From contig CAKZWV010000055.1 in the NCBI GenBank assembly GCA_937922005.1, positions 1 through 23,994 on the forward strand: 23,994 nt of DNA, written 5' to 3'. Of the stretch, positions 7,970 through 15,886 are shown in pieces. The position numbers and the translations under genes were made by a program. The stretch's first letter is position 1. Every line of letters begins with the position of its first letter. The notes below the pieces were generated by a model. It did no database searches and was not told where the DNA came from. It saw only the letters and a program-made list of their open reading frames with translations. The DNA is from an uncultured Clostridia bacterium (GTDB taxonomy: Bacteria > Bacillota > Clostridia > Saccharofermentanales > DTU023).

Positions 7970-8029
7970 AAAATACGACCTCCTAGGTAGCTTTACACAC
8001 TTAGCTTTCCTAGAAGGTCGTTTTTTTTT
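7970..8029. terminator. Bidirectional terminator between paralog 3 and malic enzyme
   Basis: Interrupted arms (about 7974-7992 and 8003-8021, ACGACCT-CTAGG type) are flanked by A7 on the left and T9 on the right, so the hairpin can work on both strands. That fits its place between two convergent genes. Confidence 0.82.
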
Positions 8030-8052
8030 AGCCTATTTTACTGGGCAGAGCA

Positions 8053-8158
8053 CTTGCTATTGGCTCGCACTGAGAGCCAATAGATCCTCCAAGCCACGGC
8101 CTCGGCCCATAATTGATCTCGCCTTGCTATTGGCTCGCGCTGAGAGACGCTAGATCCT
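8053..8158. repeat. 36-bp direct repeat overlapping the malic enzyme stop codon
   Basis: CTTGCTATTGGCTCGC begins two related blocks at 8053-8088 and 8123-8158, offset by 70 bases. The second contains the stop codon and last codons of malic enzyme. In the first, CTATTGGCTC and GAGCCAATAG (8058-8084) form a perfect 10-bp hairpin with a 7-base loop and no T-run. It looks like a local duplication of the gene end. Confidence 0.65.
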
Positions 8159-9352
8159 AGCCACGCCGGTTGCCTTGGCAGCTTCTGCCACGGCCTGGGA
8201 GACGGCGGTCCGGACCCTGGGATCAAAGGCTTCCGGCATGAGATGGTCCGCATCCAAGATGTCATCCACGAGGCCCGCAATGGCCTTAGCAGCAGCAATC
8301 TTCATCTCATCATTGATTTCCTTGGCCCGGACATCAAAGGTGCCCCGGAAGACCCCGGGGAAGGCCAAGACGTTATTGATCTGGTTAGGATAGTCAGAAC
8401 GGCCTGTAGCGATGATCCGGGCTCCTCCGGCCTTTGCCTCATCCGGATAAATCTCAGGAATGGGGTTGGCGCAGGCAAAGACAATGGGATCCTTGGCCAT
8501 GGTCTTGACCATTTCAGTAGTAACTGTGTTCGGGGCACTGACACCAATAAAGACGTCGGCACCGACCAGGGCGTCAGCCAAAGATCCAGCCTTGTGGTCG
8601 AGGTTGGTGACCTTAGCCATCTCTTCCTTATAAGAATTCATCCCTTCCTTCCGCCCGGTGTAAATCATTCCGTGGCGGTCACAGATGACAACATTCTTAG
8701 CTCCAGCAGACAATAAAAGCTTAGAAATAGCAATCGAAGCAGCCCCTGCGCCATTAAATACAATCTTGATGTCGGCAAGGTCTTTCTGGACTATTTTGAG
8801 CGCATTCAAGAGGGCTGCATAGGTCACAATGGCTGTTCCGTGCTGGTCGTCGTGGAAAATGGGGATATCGCACATTTTCTTAAGTTTTGCCTCCAGTTCG
8901 AAGCAGCGAGGGGCAGAGATATCCTCCAGGTTGATCCCCCCAAAACTCCCCGAAATATTATAAATCGTCTGGGCCATCTCGTCTACATCATGGGTTTTCA
9001 GGCAGAGGGGGAAGGCATCTACGTCGCCAAAAGCCTTGAAGAGGGCGCATTTGCCTTCCATGACGGGCATGCCGGCCTCAGGGCCAATATCGCCTAGGCC
9101 CAATACAGCAGACCCATCTGTGACGACAAGGCAGAGGTTGTGGCGGCGGGTCAGCTCATAGCTGGCCTCGGGATGCCGCTGAATCTCTAGACAGGGCTCT
9201 GCAACCCCCGGCGTATATGCTAGAGACAGCTCCTCCTTGTTCGAGACGGGAACCCGACTCACGACTTCCAACTTTCCTTTCCACTCCCGATGGGCGGCCA
9301 GAGAAAGCGACGCATAATCCTTGGTCGCATGTTTCAATTCTTCCTTACTCAC
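8150..9352 (-). CDS. NAD(P)-dependent malic enzyme (oxaloacetate-decarboxylating)
   Basis: Cytosolic enzyme converting malate to pyruvate and CO2 with reduction of NAD(P). At 400 residues it has the short bacterial form without the phosphotransacetylase extension. Landmarks are LAYTPGVAEPC (44-54, catalytic Tyr 46), the MEGKCALFKAFG segment (98-109, Lys 101), LEDISAP (142-148) and FHDDQHGTA (167-174) for metal binding, the Rossmann loop FNGAGAAS (199-206) and CANPIPEI (294-301). The start is GTG with AAGGAGGG 7 bases upstream. It lies 112 bases after mrp on the same strand and faces a bidirectional terminator, so it can be transcribed alone or at the end of the peptidase-mrp operon. Cofactor preference is not decided here. 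Confidence 0.95.
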   Translation of the reverse strand: MSKEELKHATKDYASLSLAAHREWKGKLEVVSRVPVSNKEELSLAYTPGVAEPCLEIQRHPEASYELTRRHNLCLVVTDGSAVLGLGDIGPEAGMPVMEGKCALFKAFGDVDAFPLCLKTHDVDEMAQTIYNISGSFGGINLEDISAPRCFELEAKLKKMCDIPIFHDDQHGTAIVTYAALLNALKIVQKDLADIKIVFNGAGAASIAISKLLLSAGAKNVVICDRHGMIYTGRKEGMNSYKEEMAKVTNLDHKAGSLADALVGADVFIGVSAPNTVTTEMVKTMAKDPIVFACANPIPEIYPDEAKAGGARIIATGRSDYPNQINNVLAFPGVFRGTFDVRAKEINDEMKIAAAKAIAGLVDDILDADHLMPEAFDPRVRTAVSQAVAEAAKATGVARI

Positions 9353-9390
9353 AAATAATCCCTCCTTACAATTTGAAATAAATGTGATTG

Positions 9391-9413
9391 AAAATGTATA
9401 CGTTTTATGTCAA
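9391..9413 (-). promoter_or_regulatory. Palindromic operator candidate upstream of malic enzyme
   Basis: AAAATGTATACGTTTT (9391-9406) is an inverted repeat with one mismatched pair. Two bases away on the minus strand is a perfect TTGACA (9408-9413), which could be a -35 element, but no good -10 is found 16-18 bases downstream. A repressor or activator site for malic enzyme is plausible. Confidence 0.35.
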
Positions 9414-9436
9414 TAGCCCTAATCTATATTGCTATA

Positions 9437-9463
9437 CTAGTAGCCGTCTTATAGCCCTACTAG
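9437..9463 (-). other. Inverted repeat just after the mrp stop codon
   Basis: CTAGTAG (9437-9443) and CTACTAG (9457-9463) form a perfect 7-bp stem with a 13-base loop, directly downstream of mrp. There is no T-run on the minus strand, so it is at best a weak or factor-assisted terminator. Confidence 0.3.
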
Positions 9464-9464
9464 C

Positions 9465-10355
9465 TTATTGACCCTCTGTCTTCAGAATCTGGTCACAGAG
9501 CTCATCGATCCAGGCGGGCTCTGCGGCCTCCGTCCGGCCAATGTCGCAAAGCTGGGCCATGCTAGGATCCAGGGGGAGGCGGCCCAAGACGTCCAGGTGG
9601 AATTCCTGTCCTAGGGCCTCTGCCTGGCTCGGCCCATAAATTTCGTGCTTGGTCTGGCAATTGGGGCACATAAAATAGGAAAAATTCTCTACCAGGCCCA
9701 AAATCGGCACATGGAGTTTCTCTGCCATAATGATAATCTTAGATACAATCAGCCCTACCAGATCCTGCGGGGTGGTTACCAGGACCAGCCCATCCAGCTG
9801 GTAATTCTGCAGGACAGACAGCGGCACATCTCCCGTTCCCGGTGGCAGGTCCACGAGCAAATAATCCAGCTTGCCCCATTTGGTCTCCGACCAGAATTTT
9901 GTAAGCATGGAGGATAAGAGAGGGCCACGCCAAATGACCGGATCTTTCGGATTTTCCAGCATGAGGTTCATGGCCACTACCTGGATGCCCGTAGAAGTTA
10001 CTGAAGGAATGATAAAGTCGCCTTCGGCAAAAAGGTTGCCGTCCAAGCCAAAGAGATGGGGCTGAGAGGAACCTGTCAAATCAGCATCCAAGATGCCAAC
10101 CTGGAAGCCCTTCCGGGCTAGGCAGGCCCCGAGCAAGGCGGTTAGGGTAGATTTGCCGACTCCGCCTTTCGCCGAAGCAATGCCGATGCAATGGCGTATC
10201 TGACTGCCTTCGGCTAATTTTTCTTTTTGTGGGGCCACTTCCAATTTGAGTGGCTTGCGCTGAAAATTCATCTTGGCCTTGGCTTGCTCTTTGAGTGCCT
10301 CTCGGGCTTGTTCTAGAACACTTGCCTGGGCTTTGGCATCTTGCTCTTTACTCAC
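9465..10355 (-). CDS. mrp: Mrp/NBP35-family Fe-S cluster carrier ATPase
   Basis: Cytosolic P-loop ATPase of the Mrp/ApbC/NBP35 family, which binds and hands on Fe-S clusters to target enzymes. It has the deviant Walker A SAKGGVGKST (61-70), switch segment DADLTGSS (90-97), the family signature VDLPPGTGD (168-176) and the cluster-binding CPNC (230-233). The first 50 residues are a charged, probably helical extension; no MIP18-type domain precedes the ATPase. The start is GTG with AAAGGAGGG just upstream. Its first eight bases overlap the end of the S9 peptidase gene, so translation is probably coupled. The 296-residue length suits the family. Confidence 0.93.
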   Translation of the reverse strand: MSKEQDAKAQASVLEQAREALKEQAKAKMNFQRKPLKLEVAPQKEKLAEGSQIRHCIGIASAKGGVGKSTLTALLGACLARKGFQVGILDADLTGSSQPHLFGLDGNLFAEGDFIIPSVTSTGIQVVAMNLMLENPKDPVIWRGPLLSSMLTKFWSETKWGKLDYLLVDLPPGTGDVPLSVLQNYQLDGLVLVTTPQDLVGLIVSKIIIMAEKLHVPILGLVENFSYFMCPNCQTKHEIYGPSQAEALGQEFHLDVLGRLPLDPSMAQLCDIGRTEAAEPAWIDELCDQILKTEGQ

Positions 10356-12903
10356 CTTGGCCCTCCTTTCTCGCAGCTGGCAGGGTTACAGGGTCTTCGC
10401 CCTGCTTCAGGGCCTCCGTCCGTCCGCCCTCTTGGAGGAGGTGGATCCGCTCATACTGGGTTTCTGGCTTCAGATAGATATCAAACCAGTGAATCATCCG
10501 ATTCAGGCGCTCCAGCCTCGCCTTTGGCTTGCCGCTCCGTGAGAGTTCATGATTTTCCCCATGGAAGAGGCAGAGGTCCGATGGAATCTGCCGCTCTTGG
10601 AGGCCTGTAAACCACTGGAGGCCCTGCTCTAGGGGACACCGGTAGTCTTCATCTGCATGGATGATAAGGCAAGGGGTCTTGACCTCATTGATAGCTTTCA
10701 GGGGGGAGCGGTCCCAGAGAGTTGTAAAATCTGCCTGGGTTCTTGCCATCTCAATGCCATTTTGATCTGTGGCAAAGTAAAAGCCGATGTCGGAAACCCC
10801 ACAGAAGGAGAGCCAGTTGGAAATACTCCTTTGCGTAACGGCGGCCGCAAAGCGGTCCGTATGTCCGATGGCCCAGTTGGTCATAAAGCCCCCATAGGAA
10901 CCCCCGGTGATCCCGATCCGTTCGGGATCAATCTTGGGGTTTTGGGCCAAGACGGCGTCGAGGAATTCCATAATATCGTCAAAATCAACTCCGCCATAGT
11001 CACCCCGGATGTCGGCAAAGGCATCGCCACGTCCATCGGACCCTCTGGGATTGCAAAAGGCCACCACATAGCCCTCATGGACCAAGCACTGCATCTCATG
11101 GTGGTAGACAGGGCCATAGACGGTCCTGGGGCCCCCATGGACTTCTAGGATGAGGGGGAAGCTTTCCCCGGGGCTGGCCTTTTCATAGGTCTCTGGGACG
11201 AGGAGATAGCCCTCAATGCCGGCCTCGCTCTCATAGAAAACCTTCTGAGGCTGGGCTACGTAGAAGGGGGCTAGGGTCTTGGCGTTGAAATTGGTTACCT
11301 GGGTCAGCTCACTCATCTCTTGGTTGAGGGCTTCCTTTAAGGCTTTAGCGTCTGCCAGTTCCGGTAAGGGCGACTTAAATTGATTTTCTCCTGTCAACTC
11401 TTCAACCGCCCGGCCTGTCTTCTTGGGGCTACTGGGTTGCCATGTGTAAATTTCAGGAAGCTTGGTCCCCATGAGACCTACTACATACAGGGTATTATCA
11501 ATATAGGCCAAGCCATCCCAACTGGAAATGGTATCCTTGAGGGACACAATGGTTCCATCCTTACAGATCTTAGCCAAGGAAGTCCCAGAATAGGCGGTTG
11601 TCAGATAGTAGACCTCCCCGTCTACCCAGATAAAAGAGGATGTTTCTCCGTAGCGAACATCGCTATTGACAGAACTTCCGATACTGAACTCAACTGTGGA
11701 GACCTGGTCTAGGGGGAAGGGACCCTCCCAGGGCAGCTCGTGCACCTCAGAAGCCCCGGCAGCCTTGGCGACAGCTTCGGAGACAGCCTGGGCAGGAGAT
11801 GTTGCATCCTTAACTTTATAATCCCGGAGCCGGTAGAGGCAAGCCGACTCATTGATCCCATACTGCTTGCCTGACCAGACCAAGGCATAAACTTGGTCAT
11901 CAGCTTCCCAGAACTTATAAAAGCTGAGGGCAGAAGGCCCATGTAAGAGCTTGACCTGGGGCCATAGATCAATCCCTAGCTTACGCAGGTCCTCAGCCTC
12001 CGGGACCTGGTAGAAGAAGAGGCGGTTGTACAAGGACTGTTTCCCCGTCCACTCCTCAGCAGCAAAATACACCCGCTCCCCATCATCGGATATCCAATAG
12101 GAGTCCAGCTGATAGTTATATGGGAGGAGGGCCCGGAGTTTATTCTGGCATGCATCATAAATGAAGAGATTTGTCCGCTCCTGGTAAATCATCCCTTCCC
12201 CATTGAAATAGAAGGGAATTTCCCGAATATCCTCGCGGAAACTCCAGTATTTCTTCGTCTTTGCCAGTTCCAAACGCTCCTTCTGCTCTAGTTTCCAAGC
12301 TTCCGGACAGCGCCGATCGAGGCTGGCTGCCACCAGATAAAGTCCATCCCGATGCTTGTGGAGGGGACGAATATCTTGGACGGCCAAGGGGAGGGTAAAG
12401 GCCTTCGTAGCTTCGCCCGCCCTCGTGAGATTCCAGCGATAAAAGCTCGAGAAATCCAGGCCTTCCTTGGCCAAATCTCGGTCTTTAGGATCCTTCTGAT
12501 TATCGCAGACCAACAAATGATCCTCATCCTCGAAGAAATATGCCTGCTTTTCCGTTGTGAAGTCTCGTAGGAGCTGGATTTTATTTTTTTCTAGGAGGTA
12601 AAGGGCTGTTTCATAGGTGTTTTCTTCGTAATTAGCCCGATTGACCTGAAAGATGCCCTTCGTATGGGCAGGAGAGGACCTTAATTGTGAAATGGCCTGG
12701 AATGGTAAGAAGTGTTCTGGAGCTAGAGTCTGCCCCTGTTCTGGTACATTCCCTGTTTGCTGGCTCCGCCCACAGGCGGTGTCAAGCCCTTCTTTGGTCT
12801 CTTGGGTGAGATTGGCCAATTTCTCTTGCATTTTAGCGCCCCGCCAGCTGCCAGCTAGGGCTTCCTTCGCTTTGTTTAAAACCGTTTCGTTATAGTTAGA
12901 CAA
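10348..12903 (-). CDS. S9-family serine peptidase (acylaminoacyl-peptidase type)
   Basis: Prolyl-oligopeptidase-family peptidase of 851 residues, longer than the usual 650-700. The N-terminal part up to about residue 560 should be the beta-propeller that gates access for short peptides (segments such as YWISDDGERVYFAAEE). The C-terminal alpha/beta-hydrolase domain has HGGPRTVYG, the nucleophile in GGSYGGFM (Ser 669), IHADEDYRCP (Asp 753) and GENHELSRSGKP (His 785), a complete triad. No signal peptide is seen, so it is cytosolic. The start is TTG, with GAGAGGAG seven bases upstream; the first 60 or so residues, charged and Gln-rich, may be an extra extension. It leads the operon with mrp; no functional link between the two is obvious. 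Confidence 0.93.
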   Translation of the reverse strand: MSNYNETVLNKAKEALAGSWRGAKMQEKLANLTQETKEGLDTACGRSQQTGNVPEQGQTLAPEHFLPFQAISQLRSSPAHTKGIFQVNRANYEENTYETALYLLEKNKIQLLRDFTTEKQAYFFEDEDHLLVCDNQKDPKDRDLAKEGLDFSSFYRWNLTRAGEATKAFTLPLAVQDIRPLHKHRDGLYLVAASLDRRCPEAWKLEQKERLELAKTKKYWSFREDIREIPFYFNGEGMIYQERTNLFIYDACQNKLRALLPYNYQLDSYWISDDGERVYFAAEEWTGKQSLYNRLFFYQVPEAEDLRKLGIDLWPQVKLLHGPSALSFYKFWEADDQVYALVWSGKQYGINESACLYRLRDYKVKDATSPAQAVSEAVAKAAGASEVHELPWEGPFPLDQVSTVEFSIGSSVNSDVRYGETSSFIWVDGEVYYLTTAYSGTSLAKICKDGTIVSLKDTISSWDGLAYIDNTLYVVGLMGTKLPEIYTWQPSSPKKTGRAVEELTGENQFKSPLPELADAKALKEALNQEMSELTQVTNFNAKTLAPFYVAQPQKVFYESEAGIEGYLLVPETYEKASPGESFPLILEVHGGPRTVYGPVYHHEMQCLVHEGYVVAFCNPRGSDGRGDAFADIRGDYGGVDFDDIMEFLDAVLAQNPKIDPERIGITGGSYGGFMTNWAIGHTDRFAAAVTQRSISNWLSFCGVSDIGFYFATDQNGIEMARTQADFTTLWDRSPLKAINEVKTPCLIIHADEDYRCPLEQGLQWFTGLQERQIPSDLCLFHGENHELSRSGKPKARLERLNRMIHWFDIYLKPETQYERIHLLQEGGRTEALKQGEDPVTLPAARKEGQGE

Positions 12904-13040
12904 TGCGCATCTCCTCTCTTTCTCTTATGCCATGATGGCTTTCACCGGCCTTTATTCTAGCGAAGAAAGGGGATTTTAGCAAAGTGGGTAAAGCCTTTAG
13001 ACAGGCAGGAATGGCCCAAATTCCCCTTCTAGCCGGTTGT

Positions 13041-13068
13041 AGTATATCATCTTAAAATGTCCATCAAA
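13041..13068 (-). promoter_or_regulatory. Possible promoter of the S9 peptidase-mrp operon
   Basis: TATACT (13041-13046, minus strand) is a fair -10 element. The best -35, TTGATG, is only 15 bases away, so the call is weak. It lies in the 306-base gap between two divergent genes; the rest of that gap holds the promoter on the plus strand and no further gene. Confidence 0.35.
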
Positions 13069-13102
13069 GCAGGTGCCAGTTTTTCGTGATATATGTTGCG
13101 CC

Positions 13103-13131
13103 TAGACTTTCGGGGGGGACCTTGGTACAAT
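13103..13131 (+). promoter_or_regulatory. Promoter of the riboflavin kinase gene
   Basis: TAGACT (13103-13108), a 17-base spacer containing a run of seven G, then TACAAT (13126-13131). This is a good vegetative-type promoter about 80 bases before the coding start. Confidence 0.6.
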
Positions 13132-13209
13132 AAGCCTGTTTTGTGGCCGGACTGGTGGCCCGTTTAGAATAAGCTATTTAGGAGATCCCATGAGGAGGAG
13201 AGGAGAGCT

Positions 13210-13815
13210 GTGAACCTATATTATCTAAGAGGAACCGTTGTTCATGGCAGTCAAAATGGCCATAAATTAGGCTTTCCCACGGCCAACTTAGATCCCGTTA
13301 CCTGTCTAGCCTTTCCCTGGGAGGGGGGATGGACCCCACTCCTCTGGTCTTATCTCACCCAAGTTGCTACCCTTGACTCCATACGAAAAGAGCCCCTGCC
13401 ATCAGCAGGAGCCCTCTTGGATCAACTTCTTCCCTTGGCTGGCGTCTATGCCAGCGCCGCCCTCATTTTTCCCTCTTCTGGCCCTTGTGCTGCGGCCTCT
13501 CTTTCTGGGGAACCACGATCTACCATTCCCGATGATGCGGATCCTCATTCTTTTGGCTCTCATGCTGTGGGCCCCTTGCATCCTGGGATGACCAACCTCG
13601 GTCAGCGCCCCAGTGTCGATGATTCCGCTGCCTATAGCATCGAAACAAATCTCTTTGATTGCTCTCAAGACCTTTATGGGGCCGAGATGGAACTTTTTCT
13701 CTTAGATTTTCTCCGCCCTACTCAAAAATTCTCATCTTTTGCTAGTCTCAGTGCTCAGCTAGCAAAAGACCAAGCAAGGGCTGCCGAGCGCCTTGCTATG
13801 CTTCAGGAAAACTAG
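13210..13815 (+). CDS. Stand-alone riboflavin kinase with insertions
   Basis: Matches the riboflavin kinase domain usually found at the C-terminus of RibF: RGTVVHG (7-13), GHKLGFPTANLD (17-28, with the PTAN motif), AGVYAS (77-82), MTNLGQRPSVDD (127-138), IETNLFD (144-150, catalytic Glu 145) and DLYG...FLRPTQKF (154-174). It would make FMN from riboflavin and ATP. No FAD synthetase domain is attached. The single domain is usually about 125 residues; here it is 201, because about 45 residues are inserted after PTANLD (31-75) and about 36 after AALIF (87-122). The start is GTG, preceded by a purine-rich GGAGGAGAGGAGAG. Substrate loops near the insertions may be altered, so activity should not be assumed. 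Confidence 0.85.
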   Translation: MNLYYLRGTVVHGSQNGHKLGFPTANLDPVTCLAFPWEGGWTPLLWSYLTQVATLDSIRKEPLPSAGALLDQLLPLAGVYASAALIFPSSGPCAAASLSGEPRSTIPDDADPHSFGSHAVGPLHPGMTNLGQRPSVDDSAAYSIETNLFDCSQDLYGAEMELFLLDFLRPTQKFSSFASLSAQLAKDQARAAERLAMLQEN

Positions 13816-13838
13816 GCCCCACATCCAGCCCTAGTTTT
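13808..13838. terminator. Bidirectional terminator between two convergent genes
   Basis: AAAACTAGG (13808-13816) and CCTAGTTTT (13830-13838) are a perfect inverted repeat overlapping the riboflavin kinase stop codon. A4 and T4 flank the stem, so it can serve both strands, though the T-run is short. Confidence 0.55.
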
Positions 13839-13913
13839 GGGTCTAAATATAGGACCAAGATCAGGATCTTTGATTGCCTCTAGCTCGGGCCTTGGCTATA
13901 ACCAAGATCTGGC

Positions 13914-15845
13914 CTAACTTGAGAGATCTCCATCTTCATCGTCCTGATCCTGGGGTTGAAGGCCCGGGGAGGCTGGGGTGTGTACATCAGGCCCCGCACT
14001 CACCTTTCCCATGAGGTCGGTCAAACTATCTTCATTAAGCCTGAAATCTGGGACTTTCGGCTGGGCCAAACTCGAGGCATCCCGACTTGCCTTCATGGCA
14101 AAGGGCAAATACTCCTGAGCCTGGCCTATTTCTCCGGTGAGGAGCCTGGTCGCATTATCTTTAGCTGCACTCTCCGCCTGTCCCCTGTCGTTGACAAAAG
14201 GTGAGGACTCTGAATTCTCAACTGGGTAGGGGGCAAAGGGGTCTAAGGGCTCGGGATGGAGGCTTACTGGTAATACTTGCGTGAAATGCTCCAATTTGAG
14301 CTCCGAGGCGATACCCTGCTCTTCATCAAGAGATGCAGGCACAGGATCAGAGAAATTTTCTGCCTCACTTCCCGTTTGGTAACCAGGTTCAAAATCGAGC
14401 TCGTTGTTGAAGGTAGAGTTCCCTTGACCTTCTTCCTGCATAGCAGTAGGGGCAGCAGGAGCTATGGTTTGAAATTCAGCAAATTCTTCTGGGCTTTTCA
14501 GGTCAAAAAAGCCAGCTTGAGTGAAGAGGCTCGAAGACCCTTGAGATGGCTCAGCATCATCATGGAGAGAAGCATCGTCATGGGCGGTGGCAGCATCGCT
14601 GATTTTGGTAGACTTGGGTCCTGCGCTAATATCAGTGTCCTGGGACCAAGCCTCTTCATCAGTCCAGCCATCATCGGGGGCCGAGCGCATAAAGGCATCA
14701 AGGGGGTCCGTATGGGGACTGGAATCAAGAGAGTTGGGGAGTTTGCCAAAGTAGCGGCTGGGGTCAACCTTGATGAGGCTATCTCGAGACTCATCCGAGG
14801 AGGAACTAACCAGGTTCTTATCCGCACTAGCCCGGACCGAGGCAATTTCGCTGGGGTTATTAAAGAGCTCTGAGCGGTTAGAAAAGGCATCGGTAATAAA
14901 AGAAAAGATGAAATCATCGCCTTTTTGGTCGGACTCGTCGCTATCTTCTGCAGCAGGGGCAAAGGGCGAGACGTAAGAGAGCGGGGCTTCCGTGGGGGGA
15001 CGTTGGACCGTAAGAGTCACATAACTGTTGCGGGCCGCTTGAGCAATTTCCTCCAGAAAAGCCGCAATGGCAACCTGATCTTGGAAGGCAAGATGGATGG
15101 GCAGTTCATCATAGATAAAATTTTTTGTGAGAGGATGGGGGGGCAGGGGGGCTTCACCAAGGTAAGCAGCCTCCTCTGGTTTGCGAGACCTTTCCCTTTT
15201 TTTACTCTCCAGGGCCAAACTGATGGCTTCGATGTCAGATCGATAAGGGATCATTTTCACAAAATGGTGATCGGGGAAAACTTGGAGCTCAAAGGCCACT
15301 AAGAGTTGGGCCAAACTTAAGGTTTCGGGATGAAATAAAATCGAATCTGGGGCAAACAGCCGGTAAGTCGCAGGTTCCTCATGCGGGAGAGTTTGGAGGT
15401 AGGTCACGAGGTGGAGGTGGTAATCCTGGAGATTTTCAAGGCGGAGAGGGTTGAGCTGATTAAAGTCCTCTGCAGGTTGAAAGATGGGCTGGATGGTTGC
15501 TTTTTTAAGGCGAGAAAAGGGAAAGATGAGAGGATTTCCTCTTTTATAATCCTCCCCAAAGGCAAAATAAAAGAGCTGGTGCTGAAAATCAGCCCGTACA
15601 ATTCCGTGGCGGTCCAGGGATCTACGATCCTCTGTAAAAACCTCCTCGAAAAGACGGCGATCCTCAGCCCGCCCTTGTAAATGCAAGATAACATCTTCAA
15701 TTGTTCGACTGGTCCAAGACCCAGAAAAACAACTTATTTCCTGTGCACACCTAGCACACAATTGCCCTTCGGCGAGCAAGAGAGTACCCTGGTCATCAAT
15801 TGTCCTACCACAATTCTCACATCGCAGTATTTGCTTCTCTTGCAT
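13914..15845 (-). CDS. Zinc-ribbon (DUF4428-like) protein with long acidic disordered tail
   Basis: Protein of 643 residues without signal peptide or membrane segment. It opens with a zinc ribbon, C-x2-C (Cys 9, 12) and C-x2-C (Cys 30, 33), of the type called DUF4428. A folded region follows (about 48-245) with DRHGIVRADFQHQLFYF and LIFPFSRLKKA, resembling the domain that usually follows DUF4428, and a second segment, DYHLHLVTYLQ. From about residue 300 on it is low-complexity, acidic and Ser-rich, with SPFAP, DPFAP and SPFVND motifs that recur in the upstream protein. It starts 41 bases after that gene on the same strand, so the two are surely co-transcribed. The ATG at 15845 has a G-rich AGGGGG upstream. 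The role is unknown; a binding or scaffold partner of the upstream protein is my inference. Confidence 0.75.
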   Translation of the reverse strand: MQEKQILRCENCGRTIDDQGTLLLAEGQLCARCAQEISCFSGSWTSRTIEDVILHLQGRAEDRRLFEEVFTEDRRSLDRHGIVRADFQHQLFYFAFGEDYKRGNPLIFPFSRLKKATIQPIFQPAEDFNQLNPLRLENLQDYHLHLVTYLQTLPHEEPATYRLFAPDSILFHPETLSLAQLLVAFELQVFPDHHFVKMIPYRSDIEAISLALESKKRERSRKPEEAAYLGEAPLPPHPLTKNFIYDELPIHLAFQDQVAIAAFLEEIAQAARNSYVTLTVQRPPTEAPLSYVSPFAPAAEDSDESDQKGDDFIFSFITDAFSNRSELFNNPSEIASVRASADKNLVSSSSDESRDSLIKVDPSRYFGKLPNSLDSSPHTDPLDAFMRSAPDDGWTDEEAWSQDTDISAGPKSTKISDAATAHDDASLHDDAEPSQGSSSLFTQAGFFDLKSPEEFAEFQTIAPAAPTAMQEEGQGNSTFNNELDFEPGYQTGSEAENFSDPVPASLDEEQGIASELKLEHFTQVLPVSLHPEPLDPFAPYPVENSESSPFVNDRGQAESAAKDNATRLLTGEIGQAQEYLPFAMKASRDASSLAQPKVPDFRLNEDSLTDLMGKVSAGPDVHTPASPGLQPQDQDDEDGDLSS

Positions 15846-15886
15846 ACCGACCCCCTAAGAGAACGAGATTCCCCTAAAAAGGGACC

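Noticed and set aside
8243..8716. 157-residue open frame antisense to malic enzyme
   Set aside because: It lies wholly inside a clearly conserved gene on the other strand and resembles nothing.
10657..11148. 163-residue open frame antisense to the S9 peptidase
   Set aside because: It covers the catalytic region of the peptidase; it is open only because of that gene's codon bias.
14277..14873. 198-residue open frame antisense to the zinc-ribbon gene tail
   Set aside because: It mirrors low-complexity acidic sequence, and has no ribosome binding site.
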